64,000 bases of DNA from Nostoc sp. FACHB-110 (lineage in GTDB: Bacteria; Cyanobacteriota; Cyanobacteriia; Cyanobacteriales; Nostocaceae), in NCBI RefSeq assembly GCF_014697425.1, contig NZ_JACJRU010000019.1:1-64000 (forward strand), in the 5' to 3' direction. Below are positions 15,981-24,604 of the stretch, in pieces; positions within the stretch are counted from its first letter, which is position 1, and each line of letters begins with the position of its first letter. Made by a program: the position numbers and the translations under genes. The notes under the pieces are model-generated. The model searched no databases. It saw only the letters and a list, made by a program, of their open reading frames with translations, and was not told the DNA's origin.

Positions 15981-16367
15981 ATGTCAAGCACAGCCATTGA
16001 AAACATCATTGCCGCCTACTTTAGCAACATTGCCGCTATGAATCCAGAAGGCTGGATAGACACCTTTGCTGAAGATGCTGTCAGTCACGATCCTGTCGGT
16101 GAACCGCCAGTCAAGATTCGAGAAAATTATCGCCAGTTTATCGGACAATTACAAGCTGTATTTGCTACATTAACACCAACAACTGAGGATATTTTTGTAG
16201 CAGGTAATGAAGCCGCAGTCAAATGGATCATGCAAGGAGTGAGTAAAAGTGGTAAATCAGTAACTTTTGCAGGAATTACAATTTTTGAGATTAACGCAGC
16301 TGCCAAAATTCAAACTACTCGCGCTTATTGGAACCCAGCGCAAATGATAGCGCAACTACGCAATTAA
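15981..16367 (+). CDS. NTF2-like/SnoaL-type protein
   Basis: A 128-residue single-domain protein with the cone-shaped NTF2/SnoaL signature: IAAYFSNIAAMNPEGWIDTFAEDAVSHDPV, then REN(Y)RQFIGQLQ, VKWIMQGVSKSGKSVTF and ITIFEINAAAKIQTTRAYW. Such proteins are small ligand-binding or isomerase-like enzymes; the substrate cannot be told. It is 30 bases upstream of the LD-carboxypeptidase gene on the same strand, so they may be co-transcribed, although a functional link is not obvious. Confidence 0.8.
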   Translation: MSSTAIENIIAAYFSNIAAMNPEGWIDTFAEDAVSHDPVGEPPVKIRENYRQFIGQLQAVFATLTPTTEDIFVAGNEAAVKWIMQGVSKSGKSVTFAGITIFEINAAAKIQTTRAYWNPAQMIAQLRN

Positions 16368-16397
16368 ATATCAAACCCTACTGTTGACACTCTAACT

Positions 16398-17405
16398 TTG
16401 GAAAGACGCAAATTTCTTACTACCTGCGGTGTAGCTACCTTAGCTACACAAATACCCTTAAAAACTTTAGCTATCTCTCCCAATAATATTATTAAACCAC
16501 CTCGTTTAAAACCAGGCGACACCGTAGGTTTAATCGCCCCTGCAGGTATATTTGATCCCAAATATATAGAAATAGCCAAGGGATATCTTACCGCACTCGG
16601 GTTAAATACTAAAGTTGGCAACCACATTTTAGATCATTATGGTTATCTAGCAGGTAAAGATAGCGATCGCGCCCAAGATGTCAACGCTATGTTTGCAGAT
16701 AATTCTGTTAAAGCAATTTTGGCAATGCGCGGCGGTTGGGGTTGTAATCGAATTTTACCCTTACTCAATTATCCCTTAATTCGTTCTCATCCAAAAATCT
16801 TAATGGGATACAGCGATATCACTTCATTATTAATTGCAATTAACGCCCGCAGTCGCATTGTAACTTTTCACGGGCCAGTTGCTACCTCCACATGGACTCC
16901 GTTTATGTTGGATTATTTAAAACAGATTTTATTTAATGCAGAAGCTGTAACTTTAAAAAATAACAATACCAAAGAAGGAAAAGTACAAACAATCGTATCA
17001 GGAAAAGCCAAAGGTAAACTTGTTGGTGGTAACTTGTCAGTTATAGCTGCAATGCTTGGTTCTAACTACCTCCCTGTTTGGCAGCAACGAATCTTATTTA
17101 TCGAAGATACCAACGAAGATGTTTATCGGATAGATAGAATGCTTACCCAATTACAAAACGCCGGAATACTAAATCGAATTTCTGGGTTTATTTTTGGGCA
17201 ATGTACTGATTGTAGTATGGGAGATGAGCCATCCCTAACTTTAATGCAAGTATTACAAGACCATATTCTGCCATTAAAAATTCCGGCTTGGTATGGTTCG
17301 ATGATTGGGCATATTCAAGATAAATTTATTTTGCCAGTTGGTTTAGATGTAGAAATAGATGCGGATGCGGGAACTATTAGTTTCAATGAATCGGCTGTGA
17401 GCTAA
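16398..17405 (+). CDS. ldcA: Peptidase S66 family LD-carboxypeptidase
   Basis: A 335-residue protein with a TTG start. The N-terminus MERRKFLTTCGVATLATQIP has twin arginines and a hydrophobic stretch, suggesting Tat-type export or a lipoprotein-like anchor. The S66 catalytic triad is visible: Ser139 in MGYSDITSL, Glu236 in LFIEDTNED and His305 in GSMIGHIQDK, with the RGGWGCNRILPLL motif before it. The family removes the terminal D-Ala from murein tetrapeptides during peptidoglycan recycling. An exported form differs from the cytoplasmic E. coli enzyme but is common in cyanobacteria. Confidence 0.87.
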   Translation: MERRKFLTTCGVATLATQIPLKTLAISPNNIIKPPRLKPGDTVGLIAPAGIFDPKYIEIAKGYLTALGLNTKVGNHILDHYGYLAGKDSDRAQDVNAMFADNSVKAILAMRGGWGCNRILPLLNYPLIRSHPKILMGYSDITSLLIAINARSRIVTFHGPVATSTWTPFMLDYLKQILFNAEAVTLKNNNTKEGKVQTIVSGKAKGKLVGGNLSVIAAMLGSNYLPVWQQRILFIEDTNEDVYRIDRMLTQLQNAGILNRISGFIFGQCTDCSMGDEPSLTLMQVLQDHILPLKIPAWYGSMIGHIQDKFILPVGLDVEIDADAGTISFNESAVS

Positions 17406-17437
17406 AATTATTAATGGTGCAGCGACAAAAAATATCA

Positions 17438-17788
17438 CTATAGATATAAACTTTCAGCTTTACAATATATTTTTTCGGGTGCATGATTAAAATATTTAAA
17501 TAATGCTGGACATAGCCAACCTTCCAGACTTTTTTCGCTCCACCGATACCAATTACCGCTATATTCTTCTCGTAACCAAATTAGTTCTGCTTGATAAGTA
17601 GGAAAAGGGTTAGCAGAAAACAGCAATTTAAATCCTTCATCTACATGGGCTATTCCCTGCACAAAAATATCAATCATCTCTGGTACACCACTAACAAATG
17701 GTTCTTGTAATAACCCTAAACGCTCATCATCAAATACCCATGTTTGATTAAGCCTATAAGGGAAAATAACTATGATTGAGTTAGTCAT
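17438..17788 (-). CDS. Small hypothetical protein, DUF6717-like
   Basis: A 116-residue soluble protein: IIVIFPYRLNQTWVFDDERLGLLQEPFVSG, then VDEGFKLLFSANPFPTYQ and LIWLREEYSGNWYRW, ending in GWLCPALFKYFNHAPEKIYC. This pattern matches a small conserved family of unknown function that I recall as DUF6717. No signal peptide or membrane segment. It converges with the LD-carboxypeptidase gene, about 30 bases apart. Confidence 0.7.
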   Translation of the reverse strand: MTNSIIVIFPYRLNQTWVFDDERLGLLQEPFVSGVPEMIDIFVQGIAHVDEGFKLLFSANPFPTYQAELIWLREEYSGNWYRWSEKSLEGWLCPALFKYFNHAPEKIYCKAESLYL

Positions 17789-17906
17789 GAGGAATTATTG
17801 ATTAACTAATTAGGGAATAATTATGGATAAAATTAAAATTTACGACAGAATAATATAAGTTTATCTACAACTTTAGCTCATCAGCCATCTTCTACCATTT
17901 TGGATT

Positions 17907-17981
17907 ATGAAACGCTTGATTAGTCAGCTTTTAAGACTTTTATCTGTCGCCATCATTTTTCAAATTGGAATTACATGGTGA
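17907..17981 (+). pseudogene. Possible remnant of a signal-peptide-bearing gene
   Basis: A 24-codon frame, MKRLISQLLRLLSVAIIFQI followed by GITW and a stop, looks like a bare signal peptide of the type found on lumenal photosynthesis proteins. Nothing follows in frame. It could be a decayed gene start or chance. It lies 95 bases before egtC. Confidence 0.25.
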
Positions 17982-18075
17982 GGCGGGGAAGAAAAGCACA
18001 AATTTATTTAAGATTCAGGCAATTCTCAGCAATCAAGCTTATTCTGTACAGCAATTGGGAGCAAATACTGTCATT

Positions 18076-18864
18076 ATGTGTCGTTTACTTGCCTACCTTG
18101 GCCCATCTGTGTCTTTAGAACAACTTTTGTATAAACCAGAACATTCTTTAATTGTGCAGAGTTATCTACCACGAGAAATGAATTCTGGGGTAGTCAATGC
18201 CGATGGTTTTGGTGTGGGTTGGTATCATACTCAAAAAGAAACCGAACCCTTTATTTACAAAAATACAATCCCAATTTGGAATGATATTAACTTGCCTCAT
18301 CTGTGCCGTTATGTGGAGTCACAGTGTGTATTAGCTTATGTCCGTAGTGCTACCCCTGGACAATCTCTAGATTTTGCTAATTGTCAGCCATTTAATCATC
18401 AGCAATGGTTGTTCTTACACAACGGCTACATTGAAAATTTTCGGCAAACTTTACACAGAAAAATCCGCAGCACTCTAAAACCAGAATTTTACGACAAAAT
18501 TTTTGGCAGTACCGACTCTGAGCATATATTTGCTTTGTTACTTTCTCAGGCAGAAATTAATAAACACCGTCCTCCTGAGTATGCTTTACGCACTACTTTG
18601 TTATTAATTTCTGAGATGGCAAAACGCCATCAGGCAAAGGTTTTGGCAAATGTTGTGTTGAGTGATGGTAAACGCCTAATTGCCTCTCGATTTGCTGTGG
18701 GTTCACAAGCTCCATCTTTATATTTATTAAGAGATGATCTCAATTTCCCTAACTCTGTAATCATTGCATCTGAGCCATTATTTACTGGTGATTGGAAACC
18801 TTGCCCAGAAAATAGCATTATCAGTGTAGGAGAAGATTGTGAGATCCAAATTGAGCAAATCTAA
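18076..18864 (+). CDS. egtC: Class II glutamine amidotransferase EgtC-like (ergothioneine synthesis)
   Basis: The start is set at 18076 because class II amidotransferases need an N-terminal Cys after Met removal, and this ATG gives MCRLLAYLGP. The resulting 262-residue protein has DGFGVGWYH, VLAYVRSATPG and NCQPFNHQQWLFLHNGYIENF, the Ntn-hydrolase motifs of EgtC, and a STDSEHIFALLLS motif. In actinobacteria EgtC removes glutamate from gamma-glutamyl-hercynylcysteine sulfoxide. The 3' end overlaps egtB by 26 bases, so the two are coupled. A 37-codon in-frame upstream extension is ignored. Confidence 0.85.
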   Translation: MCRLLAYLGPSVSLEQLLYKPEHSLIVQSYLPREMNSGVVNADGFGVGWYHTQKETEPFIYKNTIPIWNDINLPHLCRYVESQCVLAYVRSATPGQSLDFANCQPFNHQQWLFLHNGYIENFRQTLHRKIRSTLKPEFYDKIFGSTDSEHIFALLLSQAEINKHRPPEYALRTTLLLISEMAKRHQAKVLANVVLSDGKRLIASRFAVGSQAPSLYLLRDDLNFPNSVIIASEPLFTGDWKPCPENSIISVGEDCEIQIEQI

Positions 18865-20092
18865 TACAAAAGAGGCTGTTTTTTATGCCTTAAATGAATG
18901 TCGGCAAAAAACCCTAAAACTATTTGACTGTGTAGATAATATGACATTACGCAGTCAGTATCACCCAGATTTTAGTCCTGTGGGTTGGCATTTGGGACAT
19001 ATTGCTTACACCGAGTCTTTATGGTTGTTAGAACACAGTGCAGGTTTGCGCTGTTTGTTCCCGCAGTACCGCAAATTGTTTGCAGCAGATGGTTTACCGA
19101 AGTCGCAACGCGTTCAATTACCAAGTTGTTCAGAAATTCGCTATTACTTAAACACAGTTCGAGAAAAGGTGCTTGAGCATTTGGAAGTGGCTGATATTGA
19201 ACCAGAAGAACGTCTGTGGCGTTTTTTAATTCAACACGAAAGCCAACACTGTGAAATTCTTAGCTTTGTGTTGGAAATGGCAAAGCGTCATCAGTTATCA
19301 GTTAACAGTTATCAGTTATCAGATAACAGTCATCATGATATGGTGATGATTCCGGCTGGGGAGTTTCAGCAGGGAAATAACTCTATTGATGCTTTGGATA
19401 ATGAGATTCCAGTTCATAGGGTATATCTAGATACTTACTTTATTGACCGCTACCCGGTGACTTGTGGACAGTATCAAGAATTTATGAGTGCAGGAGGGTA
19501 TGAAAATCGTGAGTGGTGGTCAGATTTGGGGTGGCAATGGCTACAATTAGCACAAGTAAAGCAACCTCTTTATTGGCATAGCGATCGCGCTTATAATAAT
19601 CATCCAGTATGTGGTGTCAGTTGGTACGAAGCAGAAGCATACTCGCACTTTGTGGGTAAGCGTTTACCCACAGAAGCCGAATGGGAAAAAGCGGCGAGTT
19701 GGGATGGGGAAGCTAACCGTCGTCGCACCTATCCTTGGGGTGAAGAAATTCCTACAAGTGAATATTGTAATTGCGATCGCCTGGTGGGTCAGACAACTCC
19801 AGTCAATGCCTATCCCACTGGGCAAAGTGCTTATGGTTTATTCGATACCCTCGGTAATGTTTGGGAATGGACAGCTTCATGGTTTACACCTTACCCAGGT
19901 TTCCAAAGTTACCCATATATCGGCTACTCCCAAGTTTATTTTGACAACCAACACCGCGTTTTAAAAGGTGGTAGTTGGGCTACACGTCCGTGGGGACTGC
20001 GTTCTAGCTTTCGTAACTGGTATTATCCCAGCGTCCGGCAAATTTTTGCGGGTTTTCGCTGTGCTGCAAATATCAGACTAATAAACATATAA
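18839..20092 (+). CDS. egtB: Ergothioneine biosynthesis protein EgtB (hercynine oxygenase)
   Basis: A 417-residue non-heme iron oxygenase with a GTG start inside egtC. The N-terminal DinB-like domain gives the three iron histidines: His51 in PVGWHLGHIAY, and His133/His137 in IQHESQHCEI. From about 167 an FGE-sulfatase domain follows (MVMIPAGEFQQGN, RLPTEAEWEKAA, YGLFDTLGNVWEWTASWF, LKGGSWATRPWGLRSSFRNW). It couples hercynine to a cysteine donor with oxygen. Between the domains, residues 152-166 are encoded by a short repeat (19289-19339), an apparent insertion in the linker. The presence of egtC suggests a gamma-glutamylcysteine donor, but egtA and egtE are not here. Confidence 0.92.
   Translation: MRSKLSKSNTKEAVFYALNECRQKTLKLFDCVDNMTLRSQYHPDFSPVGWHLGHIAYTESLWLLEHSAGLRCLFPQYRKLFAADGLPKSQRVQLPSCSEIRYYLNTVREKVLEHLEVADIEPEERLWRFLIQHESQHCEILSFVLEMAKRHQLSVNSYQLSDNSHHDMVMIPAGEFQQGNNSIDALDNEIPVHRVYLDTYFIDRYPVTCGQYQEFMSAGGYENREWWSDLGWQWLQLAQVKQPLYWHSDRAYNNHPVCGVSWYEAEAYSHFVGKRLPTEAEWEKAASWDGEANRRRTYPWGEEIPTSEYCNCDRLVGQTTPVNAYPTGQSAYGLFDTLGNVWEWTASWFTPYPGFQSYPYIGYSQVYFDNQHRVLKGGSWATRPWGLRSSFRNWYYPSVRQIFAGFRCAANIRLINI
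19289..19339 (+). repeat. Short tandem repeat inside egtB
   Basis: CAGTTATCAGTTAACAGTTA and following bases are degenerate tandem copies of a TCAGTTA-type heptamer, like the palindromic copy near 4326-4350. They stay in frame and encode a Ser/Asn/Gln-rich linker between the DinB-like and FGE domains. Confidence 0.75.
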
Positions 20093-20245
20093 AGCGATTT
20101 TGAGGATAAAATTTTTAAATCTAGCCTGGAGTATAGATTTATCTAGCTCTAGCGTGATGATAATAGCAACGGCTCTATGTTTCACTAACTTGAGCAAGTT
20201 TACGTTTAAAACACACTTATAACACTGCAATTTGGTGGAGGTTAA

Positions 20246-21280
20246 ATGTCAATATCTAAAGCTGTGAACAGCAAAGTTACTTCACAAAACACCATTGAAG
20301 AACGTTTGCAAATACAGCGTTTGGTAGAAGCAACCAAAGTAGTCACATCCACGGCGGGAACAGACGTAGTTAGGGGTTTAACGCAAGCTTCTAAAACTTT
20401 ACCTGCATATTACTTTTATGACGATCGCGGTTCAGAATTATTTGAAGAAATTTGTGAGTTACCAGAATATTATTTAACCCGCACAGAGACGGCAATCTTA
20501 CAAAAGTACGCCAGTGAAATTGCCAAAATCACCGGTAGTTGTGAATTGGTAGAACTTGGAAGTGGTAGTTCTACTAAAACCCGGATTTTGCTAGATGCAT
20601 ATCAGCACTTAGGCTATCCTCTACACTATCTGCCAATAGATGTCAGTGCTGGAATGCTAGAAAATAGTGCTAGGCAGTTGTTAGTAGATTATCCCAAACT
20701 GCAAGTTTATGCCCTAGCAGGAACCTATGAAATGGCTTTAGCCCAACTCCCGGCAACTCAGTTACCTAGCCGGATGATAGGTTTTATTGGTAGTTCTTTG
20801 GGAAATCTCAACGCGCAAGAGTGTGATATTTTCTTTTCGCAAATTACCAATGCTTTGCAACCAGGGGAATATTTCTTATTGGGGATAGATTTACACAAAT
20901 CCAAAGAAATTTTAGAACCTGCTTATAACGACAGCCAAGGAGTGACAGCAGCTTTTAATATCAACATACTTGAGCATTTAAATCGACGATTTGAAGGTAA
21001 TTTTGATACAACACAGTTTGAACACTGGTCATTTTACAACGAAACTGAACGTCGCATTGAAATGCATTTGCGAAGTCTGCGATCGCAAACTGTCCAATTA
21101 AAAGCTCTCAATCTCACCGTCAATTTTGCCGCCGGAGAAAGTATTCTCACCGAAATTTCTCGCAAATTTGACCTTAAGCAAATACAGCAACAACTTACCG
21201 CCCGTGGCTTAGTTCCTGTTCATACATGGACTGATTCAAATCAGTGGTTTGGTTTATTGTTGTGTCAGTTGCAAGGATAG
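20246..21280 (+). CDS. egtD: L-histidine N(alpha)-methyltransferase EgtD
   Basis: A 344-residue SAM methyltransferase. The start has a good ribosome site (GGTGGAGG seven bases upstream). The family signatures are LPAYYFYDDRGSELFEEICE, YYLTRTETAIL, the SAM motif VELGSGSSTKTR (102-113), YLPIDVSAGML and GFIGSSLGNL. It trimethylates histidine to hercynine, the substrate of EgtB encoded upstream. A 153-bp gap to egtB could hold its own promoter, but function links the three egt genes. All catalytic regions look intact. Confidence 0.93.
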   Translation: MSISKAVNSKVTSQNTIEERLQIQRLVEATKVVTSTAGTDVVRGLTQASKTLPAYYFYDDRGSELFEEICELPEYYLTRTETAILQKYASEIAKITGSCELVELGSGSSTKTRILLDAYQHLGYPLHYLPIDVSAGMLENSARQLLVDYPKLQVYALAGTYEMALAQLPATQLPSRMIGFIGSSLGNLNAQECDIFFSQITNALQPGEYFLLGIDLHKSKEILEPAYNDSQGVTAAFNINILEHLNRRFEGNFDTTQFEHWSFYNETERRIEMHLRSLRSQTVQLKALNLTVNFAAGESILTEISRKFDLKQIQQQLTARGLVPVHTWTDSNQWFGLLLCQLQG

Positions 21281-21363
21281 AGGAGTTAGAAACTAGTCCC
21301 TAGTATTTTGACTTAGCCCTCAACACAGACAAACCAAAAAAAGTATAAGGAAGCAGTTTTAAA

Positions 21364-21402
21364 GTATAGGGTGTAAGTGAGAAAAACACTCACACCCTAT
21401 AC
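21364..21402 (+). terminator. Hairpin after egtD
   Basis: A 16-bp stem with one mismatch (GTATAGGGTGTAAGTG and CACTCACACCCTATAC) around an AGAAAAA loop. It lies between egtD and the convergent glycine-zipper gene. The T-tract is poor, so it could be a repeat remnant serving as a bidirectional terminator. Confidence 0.5.
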
Positions 21403-21489
21403 CCTTATACCCAGTCAGTAAATCCCGACTAGTAATCAATAATTGATCATTCGCGTCGGATGACTAAATTAGGAATCACCAATTACAGA

Positions 21490-21915
21490 TTATCTTCTTC
21501 TGTAGGTGGGTCTTTTATCTAACAGGTGAACAGCAGCACCAGCCGCCGCACCATTGAGGCCATTTTTCCAGGTGCTTCTACAACCACCAGTAACTGCGCC
21601 TGTTAAGATACCTGCGCCTGCACCTACACCGATATCTTGAACAGGTAAACGTCCACGCGCTCTTCTAGCTTGTCTGGTTCTTGCACCATTAGCCGCATTA
21701 ACAGCAGCACCAGCACCAGCACCAACGGCTGCATTATTTAAAAAAGAACCGCATCCAGTTATAGCGCCAGTTAATGCACTAGCACCAGCACCAATGGCTG
21801 CATTATTGAGAACTCGGTCATCAGCAGAAGCAGGTTGAGCGGGAATTAAGCTGGTTCCAGCTAGAGTAGCCGCCATCAACCCTGGTAGAAATGTGCGTTT
21901 TAGGATATTTTTCAT
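21490..21915 (-). CDS. Glycine-zipper exported protein
   Basis: A 141-residue protein with a signal peptide (LLPGLMAATLAGTSL-type hydrophobic core, ending PASA-D). The mature part repeats glycine-zipper segments: AAIGAGASALTGAITG, NNAAVGAGAGAAVNAANG, IGVGAGAGILTGAVTGG and GLNGAAAGAAVHLLD, separated by a basic ARTRQARRARGR stretch. Glycine zippers insert in or associate with membranes. Two cysteines sit before or after the zipper units. The function is unknown; such proteins are often stress-induced envelope components. Confidence 0.8.
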   Translation of the reverse strand: MKNILKRTFLPGLMAATLAGTSLIPAQPASADDRVLNNAAIGAGASALTGAITGCGSFLNNAAVGAGAGAAVNAANGARTRQARRARGRLPVQDIGVGAGAGILTGAVTGGCRSTWKNGLNGAAAGAAVHLLDKRPTYRRR

Positions 21916-22408
21916 GGTAGTACCCTCAAAAAAATCTTACGATTGGTAGACAACTAAATTTTCTGTGCGATCGCCAATCCTCTTATCTCTGATTTTAGAC
22001 AACAGCAATATTAAGCTGTATACGGCTATTTCTACAATGGCACAAGTATATTTATATTTGTATCTACTCAAAGTTAGTCTTTCTCATGGTAGTTAACAGC
22101 CTGTTGTATTTAGTGAGTGGACAATAATTAAACTGACACATTCATTTTAAAAGGATGAATTGTCAAAACATCAAAAAACAGGGAACAGGCAAGCAGCAAC
22201 AAGGAAATCCCCATAATTAAAATTAAAATTAGGAGATTTGCCGAAGATTTATTTTGATTTCTCTTAATCAATAAGTTTAAAAAAATTCGCTTCAATCTTC
22301 TTTCAGGTTGTCAACGTTGTTACTTTTGCTTGTTTCCTCGTCCCTGCTAGAAGGGCTTGGTAAATTTCCTACTTCAGACTTCAGACTTCAGACTTCACAC
22401 TTCATACT
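21916..22408. other. Intergenic region ending in heptamer repeats
   Basis: A 493-bp AT-rich gap between two minus-strand genes. The 22371-22412 end is a heptamer array directly abutting the stop of the YciI gene. The rest must contain the glycine-zipper promoter; no gene or clear signal was recognised. Confidence 0.5.
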
Positions 22409-22412
22409 TCAG
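22371..22412. repeat. TTCAGAC/TTCACAC/TTCATAC heptamer array
   Basis: Six tandem heptamers (ACTTCAGACTTCAGACTTCA and on to TTCACACTTCATACTTCAG). It reaches into the final codons of the adjacent minus-strand YciI gene, which ends at 22409. Confidence 0.85.
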
Positions 22413-22678
22413 ATAGCTTGAATCCACTCTTTGATAAAATATTCTGTCCAAATCCCATTTTGCCAATAAGGGTCATTTTCAATTAATTGCCGAACAGTAG
22501 CTTCGTCGTCAGCCTCGTAAATACCAAAAACTTTAGTCACATCCTTGGTAGGGCCGATAGTAATCAACACGCCAGATTTTTTTTGTTCGGCTAAACCATC
22601 TAAATGAGCTTGACGGTGAGGTGCGCGTTTTTCTAAAACGTCGTCGCAGTAGGTTCCCCACATTACATATTTAGTCAT
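22409..22678 (-). CDS. YciI family protein
   Basis: An 89-residue protein of the YciI/YCII (ferredoxin-like alpha-beta) family: RAPHRQAHLDGLAEQKKSGVLITIGPTKD, VFGIYEADDEATVRQLIENDPYWQNG and WTEYFIKEW. The conserved His-Asp pair expected for the family is present (His21/Asp27 region and DPYW). Its activity is unknown. Its stop lies at the edge of a heptamer array. Confidence 0.88.
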   Translation of the reverse strand: MTKYVMWGTYCDDVLEKRAPHRQAHLDGLAEQKKSGVLITIGPTKDVTKVFGIYEADDEATVRQLIENDPYWQNGIWTEYFIKEWIQAI

Positions 22679-22714
22679 AAGATTTGAAATTTGCTGTCAT
22701 AATTTGGCTTGGTC

Positions 22715-22815
22715 TAATACCGTTTCACTTAAGTTTGATACAAATGGGTCGCAGGGGGCAGGGAGAAAGAATTAAAAACCAATGTATTTGTATCAGAATT
22801 TTCGTGAAATGGTAT
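22715..22815. repeat. Palindromic MITE-like element
   Basis: Imperfect inverted arms of about 31 bases: TAATACCGTTTCAC...TGATACAAAT on the left and ATTTGTATCA...GTGAAATGGTATA on the right, enclosing about 40 bases with a GGGGGCAGGGAG core. It is located upstream of the YciI gene. No target duplication was identified. Confidence 0.6.
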
Positions 22816-22932
22816 AAATCAACAAAAACTCAGAAATTTTGCTAATTTATACTGCATTAAATATATTACCTGTCTGCTTTTGTAAAATCTACTGTTATTA
22901 CAGTAAACAAACTGAAGCCAAGTAAAAAAAAT

Positions 22933-23220
22933 CTAGAGAAAATCGACAAGACCGTAGAGGCTAATTAGTAGTAATAATAATGCGGCGATGCGAGTTAATC
23001 GGGTTTGGGGCGAGGGTGCGATCGCTTCGCGGACTAAAATAGAAATGGCGGCTCCGATAGAATAGCTCAGGCACAATACTATATATGCTAGTTGATGCGT
23101 AATTCCCCAAGCAGCTAATACTATCATAGCTAGCAATAACATCAACCCTTCTATAAAACTGGGTGGATTATATTCACTAGATAAAATTAGGCTATTCAAC
23201 CAAAAATGCCAATATCTCAT
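22933..23220 (-). CDS. Small hypothetical membrane protein
   Basis: A 95-residue protein from the ATG at 23220; the longer frame starting at a GTG (23268) would run through the chlI terminator hairpin and is rejected. It has three hydrophobic segments (about residues 24-42, 47-66 and 77-94) separated by short basic or acidic loops, including REAIAPSPQTRLTR. It resembles small cyanobacterial membrane proteins of unknown role. It follows chlI on the same strand beyond a terminator. Confidence 0.65.
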   Translation of the reverse strand: MRYWHFWLNSLILSSEYNPPSFIEGLMLLLAMIVLAAWGITHQLAYIVLCLSYSIGAAISILVREAIAPSPQTRLTRIAALLLLLISLYGLVDFL

Positions 23221-23260
23221 ACCCTTTGCCGAGTTAGAAAAGCAAAAACAACAAATTTTT

Positions 23261-23284
23261 AGGGACACAAAATTTTGTGTCCCT
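23261..23284 (-). terminator. Perfect palindromic terminator after chlI
   Basis: A perfect 24-bp palindrome, AGGGACACAAAA and its complement, followed on the minus strand by TAAAAATTTGTTGTTTTTG. It begins about 20 bases beyond the chlI stop. Confidence 0.8.
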
Positions 23285-23304
23285 AGTTGTTTTTTTCAGT
23301 TAAA

Positions 23305-24429
23305 TTAGCGCACACCCGTTTTAATTTGTCCTGTGCCGTTTTTCTTTGCAGAATCTTCTTCTGGTAATTCCACGCCAAAAACACGAGCAAAAACTTTTTC
23401 GACTTTATAACCAGAATCAATCGATTCGAGAGGATCTTTCCGTAACCTGTGACGCAGACACAAAGTAATCACGCGACGGATATCATCAAGGGTAACTTCG
23501 GTTCGTCCTTCAAAGGCGGCTAATGCTTTGGCTGCACGGTTGGTAACAATATCACCCCGCAAACCATCCACATCTAACTCTGAACAAACTTCGGAAATTT
23601 TCACCCGCAAATCATAGTCAATTTTGACTTCTGGTAACAGCGTTTGAGCATTGACTACTTTTTGTTGTAAGGCTTCTTGCTCAGTTTTGTGCTGTGCCAA
23701 AAATGCTGGTGGGTTTTGGTCAAATTCCGAGCGTTGTTCGACAATTTGCACCCGTAACGCTGGTTCTTTCACTGTGTGAATTTCGGCGTGCATACCAAAA
23801 CGGTCAAGTAACTGGGGACGTAATTCGCCTTCTTCCGGGTTTCCCGAACCGACAAGCACAAACCGCGCTGGGTGACGGATGGAAATACCCTCGCGTTCTA
23901 CGGTGTTCCAGCCACTAGCTGCCGAGTCGAGTAACACGTCTACGAGGTGGTCATCAAGCAAGTTGACCTCATCCACGTAGAGAATACCGCGATTCGCTTT
24001 TGCCAATAGTCCTGGTTCAAAAGCTTTCACACCCTCAGACAACGCTTTCTCGATGTCGATAGTACCGCATACCCGGTCTTCTGTAGCACCCAAAGGCAGG
24101 TCTACCATTTGCACCTTTCTATGGTCTACAGGAACATCCCCACCTTGTGCTACTGTTTGACGGACTTCATCGCTCATCAAGTCGGGGTCGCTGGGGTGAC
24201 TATTGAAGGGGTCATTAGCAACTACAGGGATTTCTGGCAACAAATCCGCTAACGCCCGGATAGTAGTTGTCTTGCCTGTACCGCGATCGCCCATAATCAT
24301 GACACCACCGATTTTGGGATCAATCACGTTCAACAGCAGCGCCAGTTTCATTTCTTCCTGGCCCACAATTGCCGTAAATGGAAATACCACGCGACGCGCA
24401 CTTGCCGTGGATTGAGCAGTTGGAGTCAC
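23305..24429 (-). CDS. chlI: Magnesium chelatase ATPase subunit I
   Basis: A 374-residue AAA+ ATPase with a GTG start. Motifs: FPFTAIVGQEEMKLALLLNV, Walker A GDRGTGKTT (48-56), GATEDRVCGTIDIE, Walker B region GILYVDEVNLLDDHLVD, and SGNPEEGELRPQLLDRFGMH. It works with ChlD and ChlH to insert magnesium into protoporphyrin IX, the first committed step of chlorophyll synthesis. Length is typical for the cyanobacterial and plastid enzyme. It stands alone with a strong terminator. A G-rich heptamer-like tract (24481-24541) lies upstream. Confidence 0.97.
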   Translation of the reverse strand: MTPTAQSTASARRVVFPFTAIVGQEEMKLALLLNVIDPKIGGVMIMGDRGTGKTTTIRALADLLPEIPVVANDPFNSHPSDPDLMSDEVRQTVAQGGDVPVDHRKVQMVDLPLGATEDRVCGTIDIEKALSEGVKAFEPGLLAKANRGILYVDEVNLLDDHLVDVLLDSAASGWNTVEREGISIRHPARFVLVGSGNPEEGELRPQLLDRFGMHAEIHTVKEPALRVQIVEQRSEFDQNPPAFLAQHKTEQEALQQKVVNAQTLLPEVKIDYDLRVKISEVCSELDVDGLRGDIVTNRAAKALAAFEGRTEVTLDDIRRVITLCLRHRLRKDPLESIDSGYKVEKVFARVFGVELPEEDSAKKNGTGQIKTGVR

Positions 24430-24604
24430 TAAACTACCTTAATAACTTTTTTTATTACAGTTCTTTATTGTGCCACAGTTGGGGGCGGGGAGAATAGGGA
24501 ATTGGGAGTAGGGGGTAGGGTGTGGGGTGTGGGGTGCGGGGGAGAAAGAGTTTTTCTGATTTGTCGGCGATGATATCAGGCTGATTGAATCACTCTGCGT
24601 TTCA

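Noticed and set aside
22371..22412. Possible CRISPR-like array
   Set aside because: The units are contiguous heptamers without spacers; the same holds for the other arrays in the window.
23221..23268. N-terminal extension of the small membrane protein
   Set aside because: It would be encoded by the chlI terminator hairpin and starts with GTG; MRYWHFW at 23220 is better.
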